Source of the DNA: an uncultured Hyphomicrobiales bacterium
GTDB lineage: Bacteria; Pseudomonadota; Alphaproteobacteria; Rhizobiales; Ancalomicrobiaceae
Length of the DNA stretch: 64,000 nucleotides
NCBI GenBank assembly: GCA_903930435.1
Contig: CAIYYN010000042.1
Location: forward strand, 62,001-126,000
Direction: 5' to 3'
Shown: in pieces, positions 16,078 to 25,856 of the stretch
Layout: every line of letters starts with the position of its first letter
Numbering within the stretch: the first letter of the stretch is position 1
Notes under the pieces: model-generated
Told to the model about the DNA's origin: nothing
Databases searched by the model: none
What the model saw: only the letters and a program-made list of their open reading frames with translations
Program-made: the position numbers and the translations under genes

Positions 16078-17445
16078 TCAGCTCGTGCCCTGAAGAGGCT
16101 CCAATCCGGCATGCGTCAATGCAGCAGATTGCTTGGCGTGCAGCCTGTCTTGGGTGAACCCGTCGATCAAGTCCTGAAACAGGCGATGGAAATTCAGTTC
16201 GGCGTCAAGGTGCAGAAAGACGGCCCCCAACCCGACGGCAGCGCGATCCATGAACAGGAACTCACGCGGCATCGTCACCGATCCGTGCTTGCTCAAGCCT
16301 TCGGCGACACGCATCGCTTCCTTGCGTCCGAATTCGACCGGCGAGACCCCCTCGGCGATCTTGCGCTTGCGATCAACCAGCAGCGGGCCGTAGAGGAATT
16401 TCGCCCAGATATCGAGCGTATCGATCAGCTCGTTCGATAAACCTTCAAACCCCCAGGATTCATAGGCGGCAGCAACGCGATCCCGATCCCCGTGGAGCAG
16501 TCCCTTGTAGTGCTCGATCACGCCATCAACGAAGGAGGCCGGGAACACACGCACACATCCAAAATCCAGTAAATTGACACCAGAAACCTGCCCATCGACT
16601 TCGAATGCCGCGTAATTGCCCAGATGCGGGTCACCGTGAATGACACCAAATTGGCAAAACGGCTTCCACCAGGCGCGGAACATGGTTTCGGCTAATTGGT
16701 CACGAATGTTCTGATCAGCCGATTTGTAGTTCAGCAATCCCTTGCCCTCGAGCCACGACATGGTCAGCAGGCGCCCGGTGGAGAGCTCCGCGAGAGCCTC
16801 CGGAATGCGGATCGTAGTATCCCCACCCAGGATCTGACCATAAAGCCGCATGTGCTTCAATTCGCGCGCATAATCGAGTTCTTCGCGCAATCGCTCGCTG
16901 ATTTCAATACGCAATTTGGTCGTGTTGATCTGCGGCCTCAGCCTCTGCATCAGGGAAAAGATCACGCCCAACTGACCAAGATCCGCCTCCACCGCCGAGG
17001 CCATGTCCGGGTACTGGAGCTTGACGGCGAGCGGGTCACCGGCGTGGCTGGTTGCGCGATGCACTTGCCCCAAGGACGCCGCATGAGCCGGTTCCAGATC
17101 AAACTGAGCAAATCGGCTGAGCCATTCAGGCCCGAGTTCAGCAGTCATGCGACGGCGGACGAAGGTGCGCCCCATCGGCGGCGCATTGGCCTGGAGACGG
17201 GCCAGTTCTGCCGCCCATTCTGCCGGAACCACGTCAGGGATCGTGGCGAGCATCTGCGCCACCTTCATCAGGGGACCCTTCAGATTACCCAGCGCAGCGG
17301 CCAGTATCTCGCCTTCCTTCTGCAGGTCACCCTCGCCAAAAAACCGCGCACCGGCGATCCGGACAGCCGATGTGCCGACTCCCGCTCCCACCCGCGCATA
17401 GCGTGACACACGCGAGACAAGCCTGTTCGCTTCATTATCGGTCAT
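16078..17445 (-). CDS. ABC1/UbiB-family atypical protein kinase-like protein
   Basis: A 455-residue member of the ABC1/ADCK/UbiB family. The family-specific Lys-Gln segment is read at GNLKGPLMKVAQMLATIPDV (K-x-x-Q form), then the Ala-rich loop HAASLGQVHRA, the VAIK-like PLAVKLQYPDM, the catalytic VIHGDPHLGNYA and the metal-binding LLDFGCVRVF. UbiB proteins support ubiquinone synthesis through an ATPase activity; this soluble-looking copy without a C-terminal membrane pair may be a paralogue (ADCK-like) and not UbiB itself, so I give no symbol. Its gene stands alone, with 114 bases separating its stop from the oxidase subunit start. Confidence 0.85.
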   Translation of the reverse strand: MTDNEANRLVSRVSRYARVGAGVGTSAVRIAGARFFGEGDLQKEGEILAAALGNLKGPLMKVAQMLATIPDVVPAEWAAELARLQANAPPMGRTFVRRRMTAELGPEWLSRFAQFDLEPAHAASLGQVHRATSHAGDPLAVKLQYPDMASAVEADLGQLGVIFSLMQRLRPQINTTKLRIEISERLREELDYARELKHMRLYGQILGGDTTIRIPEALAELSTGRLLTMSWLEGKGLLNYKSADQNIRDQLAETMFRAWWKPFCQFGVIHGDPHLGNYAAFEVDGQVSGVNLLDFGCVRVFPASFVDGVIEHYKGLLHGDRDRVAAAYESWGFEGLSNELIDTLDIWAKFLYGPLLVDRKRKIAEGVSPVEFGRKEAMRVAEGLSKHGSVTMPREFLFMDRAAVGLGAVFLHLDAELNFHRLFQDLIDGFTQDRLHAKQSAALTHAGLEPLQGTS

Positions 17446-17568
17446 CGGCGGGATATCCTTGATCGGCCAAAATATTTATCGAACCTGCACTACCTGCCAC
17501 GCTTGTACGGCTGCGCGTCCCTCACGGATCGATTGGATAAAAGCCCACTATACGGCAATTGCAGAACC

Positions 17569-19389
17569 TCACCCTTCCAGCGCCTCCAGCTGATCAATCA
17601 TGCCCTCGATAACGCCGAGGCCAAGGGACCAGAAATTCGGGTCGGTGGCATCAAGGCCAAAGGGTGCGAGCAATTCGGTATGATGTTTGGTGCCACCAGC
17701 AGAGAGAAGCGCGAAATATTTGTCCTGGAAGCCCTCATGTGCCTGCTCGTAGCGAGCATAAAGCGAATTCACGAGGCAATCGCCGAATGCGTAGGCGTAA
17801 ACATAGAACGGCGAATGGATGAAGTGGCCGATATAGGTCCAGAACGTCTCGTAGCCCGGCGCAAATTCGATCGCGGGTCCGAGGCTTTCGCCTTGAACCT
17901 CAAGCCAGATCTCATTCAGGCGGTCGGACGTGAGTTCGCCGGCCTTGCGCTCGGTATGCACCTTGCGCTCAAAATTGTAGAAGGCGATCTGCCGGACAAC
18001 GGTGTTCAGCATATCCTCAACCTTCGACGCCAACATCGCCTTTTTCTGCGCATTGGTCTGGGCTTTTGCCAATAGAGACTTGAACGTCAGCATTTCGCCG
18101 AAGACCGATGCAGTCTCGGCCAAGGTCAGGGGCGTTGGTGCCATCAGCGCGCCGTTCGGACCTGCCAGCACCTGATGCACGCCATGGCCGAGTTCATGGG
18201 CAAGCGTCATGACATCGCGGGTCTTTCCCTGATAATTCACAAGCACATAGGGGTGCGCAGACGGAACCGTCGGATGCGCGAAGGCCCCTGGTGCCTTGCC
18301 CGCACGGGTCGGCGCATCGATCCAGCGATCATCAAAGAAACGCCGAGCGATGTCGGCCATCTTGGGGGAAAACTGACCATAGGCTTCAAGGACCGTGTCG
18401 CGCGCTTCCTCCCATGGAATCAGGCGATTGTCGGATTTCGGAAGCGGCGCATTTCGGTCCCAGTGCTGAAGCACATCCTTGCCAAGCCATTTTGCCTTGA
18501 GCTTGTAATAGCGATGGGACAGACGTGGGTAGGCGTCGCGGACTGCTGAAACGAGGGCGTCGACAACAGCCGGTTCGACCCGGTTCGCCAGGTGCCTGCT
18601 GTCGGCGATATCCTTGAAGCCCCGCCACGTGTCCGAGATTTCCTTGTCCTTCGCCAGGACATTGGTCACGAGGGTGATCACCCGCAAATTGGCCTTGAAG
18701 GTCTCCGCCAAGGCCTCAGCGGCTGCCTTGCGTTTTGTCTCATCACCGTCCTGCAAGTGATTGAGCGTTGCTTCAAGTCCAAGCTCTTCTCCATTGAACT
18801 GGAAGCGCATGGCAGCCAGCGTCTCGTCAAACAGACGGTTCCAGGCACTGCGGCCCGTTTGCGACTTCTCATGGAACAGACGCTCAAGTTCGTCCGACAA
18901 TTGGTACGGCTTTTCGCTGCGTATATCCGCGAACCATGGCTTGTAGTGAGACAGGGCGGGATCGCTGGCCACGAGAGTGTCAAGACGCGCATCTTCCTGA
19001 CGGTTCAATTCCAATTCGAAAAAGATCAGATGTGAAGCCGCATCGGTGAGCTTACCCTGAATGTCGCCGTAGAATTTCGCTCGTTGCGGATCGGTCGTAT
19101 CACCACAATAGACAAGACCCGCATAGGAGCCGATGCGCCCCATCAGGTCCTGCAGGCTTTCATACTCCCGAATGAATGTGGTCAGCTGAGCTACATCCAG
19201 GCGATCCAGGATGCCAGCGAGTGTCCCTTTTGCGTTGGATTCAAAATCCTTGGCGCGCTGGCTTGCCTGCGCCAGATCGGCGGCGAGTTCAGGCGCATCC
19301 ATCCCGGAATAGAGGTCTCCGAGGTTCCATTCCGGCAAGGGTCCGAGTTGGTCTGAACTGGATTGCACGACTGCTTCTTGGGTCTTCAT
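17569..19389 (-). CDS. pepF: Oligoendopeptidase F, M3B family
   Basis: A 606-residue zinc metallopeptidase that cleaves short peptides in the cytoplasm. The zinc motif HELGHGVHQ lies near residue 395 in the context VMTLAHELGHGVHQVLAG, and the third ligand glutamate lies in TLAETASVFGEML some 25 residues later. The N-terminal helical domain begins LPEWNLGDLYSGMDAPEL, typical of the alphaproteobacterial PepF branch. Near the C-terminus FIHSPFYVYAYAFGDCLVNS forms part of the substrate pocket. Full length; no signal peptide. It is divergent from the response regulator at 19605. Confidence 0.94.
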   Translation of the reverse strand: MKTQEAVVQSSSDQLGPLPEWNLGDLYSGMDAPELAADLAQASQRAKDFESNAKGTLAGILDRLDVAQLTTFIREYESLQDLMGRIGSYAGLVYCGDTTDPQRAKFYGDIQGKLTDAASHLIFFELELNRQEDARLDTLVASDPALSHYKPWFADIRSEKPYQLSDELERLFHEKSQTGRSAWNRLFDETLAAMRFQFNGEELGLEATLNHLQDGDETKRKAAAEALAETFKANLRVITLVTNVLAKDKEISDTWRGFKDIADSRHLANRVEPAVVDALVSAVRDAYPRLSHRYYKLKAKWLGKDVLQHWDRNAPLPKSDNRLIPWEEARDTVLEAYGQFSPKMADIARRFFDDRWIDAPTRAGKAPGAFAHPTVPSAHPYVLVNYQGKTRDVMTLAHELGHGVHQVLAGPNGALMAPTPLTLAETASVFGEMLTFKSLLAKAQTNAQKKAMLASKVEDMLNTVVRQIAFYNFERKVHTERKAGELTSDRLNEIWLEVQGESLGPAIEFAPGYETFWTYIGHFIHSPFYVYAYAFGDCLVNSLYARYEQAHEGFQDKYFALLSAGGTKHHTELLAPFGLDATDPNFWSLGLGVIEGMIDQLEALEG

Positions 19390-19604
19390 TGACGGTTGCC
19401 TCGAACGGATTGAACAGCTTCACGGCTAGATATGGACCGATGATCGGCGGAGTTCAACGCCGCAGTCACCGGGTCTGCCGCCTTACCTATCGGACTTTGA
19501 ATGAAAATTATCAAAGTGGATCGCGTTGTTAGAGACTGGTTAACCTTTCCGGAGCGAAAGTCGCCCCATTACGACACAATTGCTTCGGGAGTTGAAAACA
19601 TCTT

Positions 19605-21185
19605 ATGGCCGATCGCATCCTCATCGTTGACGATGACCCCATACAGCGGCGCCTCCTTGAAGAAGCGTTGAAACGTCTAGGCCATGCAACCTTGACCGCT
19701 GATGGCGGGGAAGCTGCCCTGAAATGCTTGAATGACAGCAGCAACAGCGACATAAAGCTCGTCATCCTAGATCTGGTCATGCCGGATCTCGACGGCATGG
19801 GAGTCCTCGGCCGACTGCAACAATCAGGAAATACAGTTCCAGTTATCGTTCAAACGAGCCAGGGCGGCATTGACGTCGTTGTTTCCGCGATGCGGGCTGG
19901 TGCGGTCGATTTTGTCGTCAAACCAGCGTCTGCAGAGCGGCTTCAGGTCTCGATCCAGACTGCCCTGCGCGTGGCTTCACTTGAAAGTGAAGTCAGTCGT
20001 ATCCGGCGGACTACAACCGGGACGCTCACTTTTTCAGATCTGGTGACACGGAGCCAAGGCATGGCCCGCGTCATCCGCTTGGGTGAGCGCGCTGCTGATT
20101 CGACCATTCCGATCCTCATTGAAGGTGAATCCGGCGTCGGCAAGGAATTGATCGCCCGAGCCATTCAAGGCTCATCAGATCGCAAGTCGAAGCCGTTTGT
20201 GACCGTGAACTGCGGGGCCATTCCCGAAAATCTCGTCGAATCCATTCTGTTCGGTCACGAAAAAGGTGCCTTCACCGGCGCTGTCGATCGACATATCGGC
20301 AAGTTTCAGGAAGCTCATGGCGGAACGCTGTTTCTGGACGAGATTGGCGAACTGCCATCGGACATTCAGGTCAAGTTATTGAGAGCAATACAGGAAGGCG
20401 AGATTGAACCCGTCGGATCACGACGCCCGATCAAGGTCGATTTCCGGCTGATTTCAGCGACCAATCGCAGTTTGCTCGAGATGACCAAGGCCGGCCATTT
20501 CCGCGAGGATCTTTATTATCGATTGAATGTTTTCCCGGTCTGGATTCCGCCACTGCGGGAACGAAGCGAAGACATTCCTGAATTGGTCCAACATTTTATG
20601 ACGAGGTTCTCGGCCGAGGCAAAGAAGCGCAGACTGGTCGGAGTAACCGACGAAGTCATCACCTTGTTGCAAGCTTACGATTGGCCCGGAAATATCCGCC
20701 AGTTGGAAAACACCGTATTTCGCGCCGTTGTCCTTGCCGACGGCAGCCATTTGACAATCGACGAATTCCCTCAAATTGCAGCTCAGGTCGGAGTGTTGCC
20801 GAAGCCGACACCAACACAAGCCAGTCCCAGGCTGACGACTGCAACAGCAAACTCGACAGTGCGCGAACTGCAAACGTTGGCCGCAACGGCGACGAGTTCT
20901 GTCGTGGCAACGTCGGGCGCGATGTCGCAGTGGTCACCGACACCCAATGGCTTCTCGTCCGGTTCGGGCCCAGCACCCTTCGGCTTCCTGAGATCGCTCG
21001 ATGCCAAGGGTCATGTCATGCGACTGGCGGCAATCGAAGAGGAAATGATCCGCATCGCCATCGAACACTACGGCGGACGTATGTCGGAAGTTGCACGTCG
21101 CCTCGGGATCGGGCGATCAACCCTCTATCGAAAACTCAAAGAATATGGTTTGGATGATACGCTCGATTTTGAAGCAGCCAGCTGA
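19605..21185 (+). CDS. Sigma-54-dependent response regulator, NtrC family
   Basis: A 526-residue three-domain activator. The receiver has the acidic pocket DDD near residue 10 and the phosphoacceptor Asp56 in LVILDLVMPD. The AAA+ domain has Walker A GESGVGKE near 173, the sigma-54 loop GAFTGA near 226, and FLDEIGELP as Walker B. A Fis-type helix-turn-helix ends the protein (MSEVARRLGIGRSTLYRKLK). The linker between AAA+ and HTH, about residues 390-470, is a long Ala/Ser/Thr/Pro-rich stretch, longer than in NtrC itself. No histidine kinase gene is adjacent, so it is an orphan here. The peptidoglycan genes that follow may be its targets, but no -24/-12 site was found with confidence. Confidence 0.93.
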   Translation: MADRILIVDDDPIQRRLLEEALKRLGHATLTADGGEAALKCLNDSSNSDIKLVILDLVMPDLDGMGVLGRLQQSGNTVPVIVQTSQGGIDVVVSAMRAGAVDFVVKPASAERLQVSIQTALRVASLESEVSRIRRTTTGTLTFSDLVTRSQGMARVIRLGERAADSTIPILIEGESGVGKELIARAIQGSSDRKSKPFVTVNCGAIPENLVESILFGHEKGAFTGAVDRHIGKFQEAHGGTLFLDEIGELPSDIQVKLLRAIQEGEIEPVGSRRPIKVDFRLISATNRSLLEMTKAGHFREDLYYRLNVFPVWIPPLRERSEDIPELVQHFMTRFSAEAKKRRLVGVTDEVITLLQAYDWPGNIRQLENTVFRAVVLADGSHLTIDEFPQIAAQVGVLPKPTPTQASPRLTTATANSTVRELQTLAATATSSVVATSGAMSQWSPTPNGFSSGSGPAPFGFLRSLDAKGHVMRLAAIEEEMIRIAIEHYGGRMSEVARRLGIGRSTLYRKLKEYGLDDTLDFEAAS

Positions 21186-21276
21186 ATTCGATTGCATCAA
21201 GCCAAGATTGAAATTCTGCAACACGATCATTTAAGTTCGCAGCTGTTGACCAGTGCCGGACCGGAGACCTTGATCC

Positions 21277-23388
21277 ATGTCTAGTCGAATCTGCTCATCG
21301 CTGATCTACCAGACGGTGCTTCTGAGCTTGGTTTACTCGAATGCGATGGCGGATGATATCTTGATCCTGCCAAGGACCAATCAGACGATTGACAGTTTGG
21401 CAACCCATTCTTCGTTGACGTCAACTCAAGCCAAAGTAGCGCCTGCTGTCGACACTTTGCCTCAGTCTCCGTCCACAATTGTTGTTCAGAGCGATAATGG
21501 CGTGAAGAGCTTACCTGTCATTGGCAGTGACGGCGACCATGCTGTCGCAACGGCTCAACCAGTCGGGACAGGCCCCGCAGACCTGGCCACCACGCAAGCG
21601 CCACCGGCGTCGAGTGCACCTACGCCACTCGTTGCCGCGCCAGCGTCAACCGCAGCCGTACTCCTCGAGGCACCAAAAGCGTCGGATAGCACATCGAAAC
21701 AGGTCACGAGTGCTTCAACGAGCGAACATATCGGCAGTACCGATTCCACCAGCGTTCAAACACCAACGCCTGCAACGCCAGCTCTGGCCATTTCCAAGCC
21801 AGTTGAAGAAAAGGCTCCTGCGGCTTCCAACACGGCGTTGCCAACGACAATCACTGCCGAGATGATGGCGTCCGCCTTGAAGGGCGAGATCGAAGCGCGC
21901 TTCGGGACAAAGCCGATTGAGGACAAGAAACTGTCGGCGGAAGAGCGCAAGACGCATGCGAGCATCATGGCTTATTACGTGGCTCATAGCTTCCAACCAA
22001 TGTGGGTTGACGGAAACGGGCTGACGCAACGCGGCAAGGAAGCCGCAGACAGATTGGCCCGTGCCCGGGAAGACGGCCTTAACGCTGCTGACTATCCAAC
22101 GCCGACAATGAGCGGGACAACTTCAGCCGAGAGCTTGACCAAGGCAGAGCTGCAGCTGACCGAATCTGCCCTCAAATATGCCCGACAGGCTCAGGCAGGA
22201 CGATTTGACCCCATCCGGCTGTCGGACCTCGTCACGGCCAAGCCAACGATTCCGGACCCGGACGCTGTCCTGAAGACGCTCGCCGCGTCGACCAACGTCT
22301 CGGAATCCCTGGAAGCGTTCAATCCGCCACACGAGGGATACAAGCGGCTGAAGAGCAAACTGGCCGAGATCCTGAAGGGCGCGCCGCTGGTTCCACAGGC
22401 GCGTGTACCAGAGGGTCCAACCATTCGGCCCGGCGAAAAGGACACCCGTGTCGCCCTGTTGCGAAACCGGCTGGGTGTGAATGGCTCAACCACGGTCAAC
22501 GACGCCAATGTCTATGACGATGGACTTGTTGACGCAGTGAAGTCCTTTCAAAAGAAGAATGGACTGAAACCGTCAGGATTGATCAGCGCGCAGACCATTG
22601 ACCTTGTCAATGAAGCAGCCCCCGGTGCCGATACGCGTGCAGCCGACATTATTGCCAACATGGAACGTTGGCGCTGGCTGCCGCGCGATTTGGGCGAGCT
22701 TCACGTCATGGTCAATATTCCTGACTTCGCTCTGACGGTGGTCAGGGATGGGGTTGTAACCCATCGGGCAAAGGCAATTGTGGGGCGCGTTGCGAACCCG
22801 ACGCCAGTGTTCTCCAATACGATGACCCACATCATCGTCAATCCCTATTGGAACGTTCCCTATTCGATCGTGAAAAAGGAATATCTCGGCAAGGCGCAGG
22901 AGACAAAGGGCGAGGCGCTGACACGCGGAAACTTCGAGGTTCAGGTCGGCAACAAGACGGTTGATCCCTCCGCTGTCGATTGGTCCACGGTCAACGCATC
23001 TGAAGTTCATTTGCGCCAGCGACCCGGTGAGGGCAATGCCCTCGGGAACATCAAGTTCATGTTCCCCAATGAGCATTCCGTCTACATCCATGACACGTCG
23101 TCACGCGGTCTCTTCGTCCAATCGTATCGATCGCTCTCACATGGATGTGTTCGGGTCCAAGATCCATTCTCATTCGCAGATGCGCTTCTCGCTGCCGAGC
23201 CGACGCAACTGACCGGAGCCAAGCTCAAGGCAATGATTGGCGGCGACGAAAAGTACCTCTGGCTGAAGAAGACGATCCCGGTTCATATCGCTTACTTCAC
23301 AGATTTCGTCGACGATGCCGGCGTCTTGCAGACACGGCCAGACCTTTATGGCCATAATGCCAAAACCAAACAGCTTCTGGGGCTTTAA
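21277..23388 (+). CDS. Periplasmic L,D-transpeptidase (YcbB-like)
   Basis: A 703-residue exported enzyme that would make 3-3 peptidoglycan crosslinks or anchor proteins to the wall. A signal peptide (residues 1-24, YQTVLLSLVYSNAMA) is followed by a Thr/Ala/Pro-rich linker of about 150 residues. A scaffold region follows with HSFQPMWVDGNGLTQRGKEA, typical of YcbB homologues. Next come a peptidoglycan-binding fold near 383-450 (DTRVALLRNRLGV, DAVKSFQKKNGLKPSGLI) and a YkuD catalytic domain from about 465. The active-site motif SHGCVRV places the nucleophile near Cys624. Length is above the usual 500-600 because of the linker. It is 91 bases after the response regulator. Confidence 0.9.
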   Translation: MSSRICSSLIYQTVLLSLVYSNAMADDILILPRTNQTIDSLATHSSLTSTQAKVAPAVDTLPQSPSTIVVQSDNGVKSLPVIGSDGDHAVATAQPVGTGPADLATTQAPPASSAPTPLVAAPASTAAVLLEAPKASDSTSKQVTSASTSEHIGSTDSTSVQTPTPATPALAISKPVEEKAPAASNTALPTTITAEMMASALKGEIEARFGTKPIEDKKLSAEERKTHASIMAYYVAHSFQPMWVDGNGLTQRGKEAADRLARAREDGLNAADYPTPTMSGTTSAESLTKAELQLTESALKYARQAQAGRFDPIRLSDLVTAKPTIPDPDAVLKTLAASTNVSESLEAFNPPHEGYKRLKSKLAEILKGAPLVPQARVPEGPTIRPGEKDTRVALLRNRLGVNGSTTVNDANVYDDGLVDAVKSFQKKNGLKPSGLISAQTIDLVNEAAPGADTRAADIIANMERWRWLPRDLGELHVMVNIPDFALTVVRDGVVTHRAKAIVGRVANPTPVFSNTMTHIIVNPYWNVPYSIVKKEYLGKAQETKGEALTRGNFEVQVGNKTVDPSAVDWSTVNASEVHLRQRPGEGNALGNIKFMFPNEHSVYIHDTSSRGLFVQSYRSLSHGCVRVQDPFSFADALLAAEPTQLTGAKLKAMIGGDEKYLWLKKTIPVHIAYFTDFVDDAGVLQTRPDLYGHNAKTKQLLGL

Positions 23389-23398
23389 AGCCCCAGAA
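23375..23398. terminator. Perfect 24-bp palindrome over the stop codon of the L,D-transpeptidase gene
   Basis: The 12-base arm TTCTGGGGCTTT is followed directly by its reverse complement, with the TAA stop in the centre. In RNA it would form a strong hairpin with a tiny loop that includes the stop codon. No T-run follows, so it is either an atypical terminator or an RNA-stabilising or protein-binding element. Confidence 0.45.
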
Positions 23399-23957
23399 CA
23401 TAAATCTTTCGATAATGGATCTCATACCGACCAAACATAAATCCAGCCAACTAAAGATTTCCAAAATTTAAAACTGTACGAAAAACACATAAAACCAAAA
23501 TTATAACTTATCCAGTGTTGAAATTTCAGCGACGAAAATCGATCATACCTAGCCATTTTGGCAATCGAATTATTTTTCCAGCTGAACCATTTCGTCGCGA
23601 TTTCGGCTGTCTCATCAGACTGATCGCAATAACTTATTTACCACAATTACCAGAAATCACGCACCGGGTATCTTTTTATATTCGCATGTCGTATTTTCAG
23701 CACAGAAAAACTTAGGGTAAACGGTTCATTAACCAGATCGCGCGAACCTGAAAGGTGCGGGAACGGCAATATGCCAGCAAGCAACAGCACGTTCCCAAAT
23801 TCGTTCATGGCCCTGGAGCTGCCGATCACCATTTGGCGATGGGCAGGGATTGGGCAAGACCGTGATAGTGCCAGCGGTAAACGGCGAGGGCGAGGCCGTC
23901 TCGCTCCCGCGACCAGGCACCTCGCGTGGGAAGAGGTTGTCCTTGGTTGATCAGCGT
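23399..23957. other. AT-rich intergenic region before the DUF882 peptidase gene
   Basis: Roughly 23400-23720 is clearly richer in A and T than the flanking genes and has no credible coding frame. From about 23760 the frame of the next gene is open but the start is uncertain. A near-match to a CtrA box lies at 23718-23733. No direct repeats long enough to mention were seen. Confidence 0.5.
23718..23733. promoter_or_regulatory. Near-match to a CtrA box
   Basis: TAAA, seven bases, TTAAC: one mismatch from TTAA-N7-TTAAC. It lies about 240 bases before the preferred start of the DUF882 peptidase gene, or about 130 before the earliest in-frame start. Confidence 0.25.
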
Positions 23958-25838
23958 ATGAGATCGCTCGCGAAGGCGCACACGAACCGGGTGAAGCGTA
24001 GGCGTTCCCACGCACACACGTCGCGGACTTCTGGCTGGTTACCGTCGCTTCGCAATGCAGCAGTCGGATTACTCGGCACAATAGCACTCACATGCGCTGC
24101 CTCTCAGGCCGTAAGGGCTGAAACGCGGGCGCTCGACATTTATCATCTGCATACCGGCGAGCACGAAGTCATCACGTTCAAGCATGATGGCGTGTACGAT
24201 CAGGATGGCCTTGCCAAGTTGAATCACATTCTGCGTGATTGGCGCAGGAACGAAGTTGTCCATATGGATCCTGCGCTGTTCGACCTTATTTACGAGGTTT
24301 ATCACGAAACGGGCGCAACAGGTCCAGTCCAGATCGTGTGTGGGTACCGGGCGCCAGAGACCAACAACATGCTGCGGGCCAGATCCCGTGGTGTGGCCAA
24401 GTTCAGTCAGCATACGCTCGGCAAGGCAATCGATTTCTATTTGCAGGGTGTTCCCCTGGAAAAGCTGCGCGAAGCAGGGGTCAAACACGAAGTCGGCGGA
24501 GTCGGCTTCTATCCGACGTCCGGATCACCGTTTGTGCATATGGATACCGGTGGTGTACGCGACTGGCCGACACGCCTGACCCGAGAGCAATTGGTTCGCC
24601 TATTTCCCAACGGCAAAACACTGCATTTGCCATCCGATGGTCCGCCGTTACCCGGTTATCAGGAGGCACTTGCCACCTACCAGCAACGCCATCAATCCCA
24701 GGGTACACAGTTGGCAAGCAACGACCAGCAGCAAACCCGCGGCAAAGGCGGAAATCTGATAACGGCTTTATTTGGAACGAAGTCTGGGGACGAAGAGGAT
24801 GAGTCGACACCGCCTGCTGCAAACGTCCGACCCTCGGTTCAGGCGGCACCGTCGAACCCGCAAAGCAAAGCCAACCAGCCTTTACCCGCACCCCAACCTC
24901 TGAAGCCAGTGCTAGCCACCAATCAGCCTCACCTGGCAACCAGACTGACGGGTCAAACGGTCGAGCCCGTCCCCGCGACCGATGTGCCTGCAAGTTCAAA
25001 AGCCATCGTGATGGCAAGCCTGCCACTGCCGCTTGAACGCCCCGGAGCATCGACCACGACAACACCGACAGCATCGCTGACGCAACCGGGGTCGTTGATT
25101 CCATTACCCCACCTTCAGCAGCAACAGCGGGCCGCTGGAGCGATCATGCCAACGACCGTATCTGGCAGATCAGGGACGAGCGCGTCTTATGCTTCACTGA
25201 CACAACAGACGACCTACGCGAAAGAGTTGGACGCACCTTTACCAACTGACAGACCGCGCAGTGGCAACGAGCAGGCGCTGCGATCACGTGCTGTTGCCGG
25301 AGCAGGCACACCAGACGCACGTCCAATCGACGACGCGTTCTCAGCCCTGACCGGCACGCCTAGGGATACCGGAAGCAGCACAGCCTTGAGCTATGCACCA
25401 ATTGACAGTCCCGCGACACAACATCCCTCAACGACCCCGGGTGACGCTGGTTCTCGCGTGAGACTGGCTTCGCTCGGCAATCAAGACGCCGGACGTTCCC
25501 TCGGTCCGACGCAAGGTCTGACCGGAATTGCGTCAAATAACAAGCAGTCGAGAGCGACCACAGCACCATCCACCAAATCTGATCGGGCAGACCCTATGTT
25601 GCGCCTGATCAGCTTTGTGACGGAGAAGCTTGATAGTCGATTACTGGATGGCGGTAACTTCGCTCGATCAAAACCGTTTGCCCAGCTCGTCCATCCCGAT
25701 CAGCGATCACTGCAACAATTCATGGTGAAGCCAGTTGAGGTATTGAGCGAGACATTCGCCGCCCTACCCGACACGCTGCCCAGCGATCATTTCTCAGGGC
25801 GTGCCGTCGTCGCGCTTGCAGTGATAGCAATGCAGTAA
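23958..25838 (+). CDS. DUF882 / M15-type D-Ala-D-Ala peptidase-like protein with long low-complexity tail
   Basis: A 626-residue exported protein from ATG 23958; TTG 23850 is an alternative start in the same frame. A basic N-terminus leads to a hydrophobic signal LRNAAVGLLGTIALTCAASQ. The catalytic domain carries the zinc-type residues of the DUF882/YcbK family: His and Asp in SQHTLGKAIDFYL (about residues 152 and 159) and the later His in FVHMDTGGVRDWP (about 194). From about residue 240 to the end it is rich in Pro, Ser, Thr, Gln and Ala, with a short folded-looking segment near the C-terminus. The family is linked to peptidoglycan stem peptides (MepK/YcbK). The tail may span or bind the wall. 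Confidence 0.82.
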   Translation: MRSLAKAHTNRVKRRRSHAHTSRTSGWLPSLRNAAVGLLGTIALTCAASQAVRAETRALDIYHLHTGEHEVITFKHDGVYDQDGLAKLNHILRDWRRNEVVHMDPALFDLIYEVYHETGATGPVQIVCGYRAPETNNMLRARSRGVAKFSQHTLGKAIDFYLQGVPLEKLREAGVKHEVGGVGFYPTSGSPFVHMDTGGVRDWPTRLTREQLVRLFPNGKTLHLPSDGPPLPGYQEALATYQQRHQSQGTQLASNDQQQTRGKGGNLITALFGTKSGDEEDESTPPAANVRPSVQAAPSNPQSKANQPLPAPQPLKPVLATNQPHLATRLTGQTVEPVPATDVPASSKAIVMASLPLPLERPGASTTTTPTASLTQPGSLIPLPHLQQQQRAAGAIMPTTVSGRSGTSASYASLTQQTTYAKELDAPLPTDRPRSGNEQALRSRAVAGAGTPDARPIDDAFSALTGTPRDTGSSTALSYAPIDSPATQHPSTTPGDAGSRVRLASLGNQDAGRSLGPTQGLTGIASNNKQSRATTAPSTKSDRADPMLRLISFVTEKLDSRLLDGGNFARSKPFAQLVHPDQRSLQQFMVKPVEVLSETFAALPDTLPSDHFSGRAVVALAVIAMQ

Positions 25839-25856
25839 CAGTTTGCTCAAAGTAGA

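Noticed and set aside
19390-19604. GGTTAACC near 19539 as a CtrA site for the response regulator
   Set aside because: Only one TTAA half-site is present; no second half at the right spacing.
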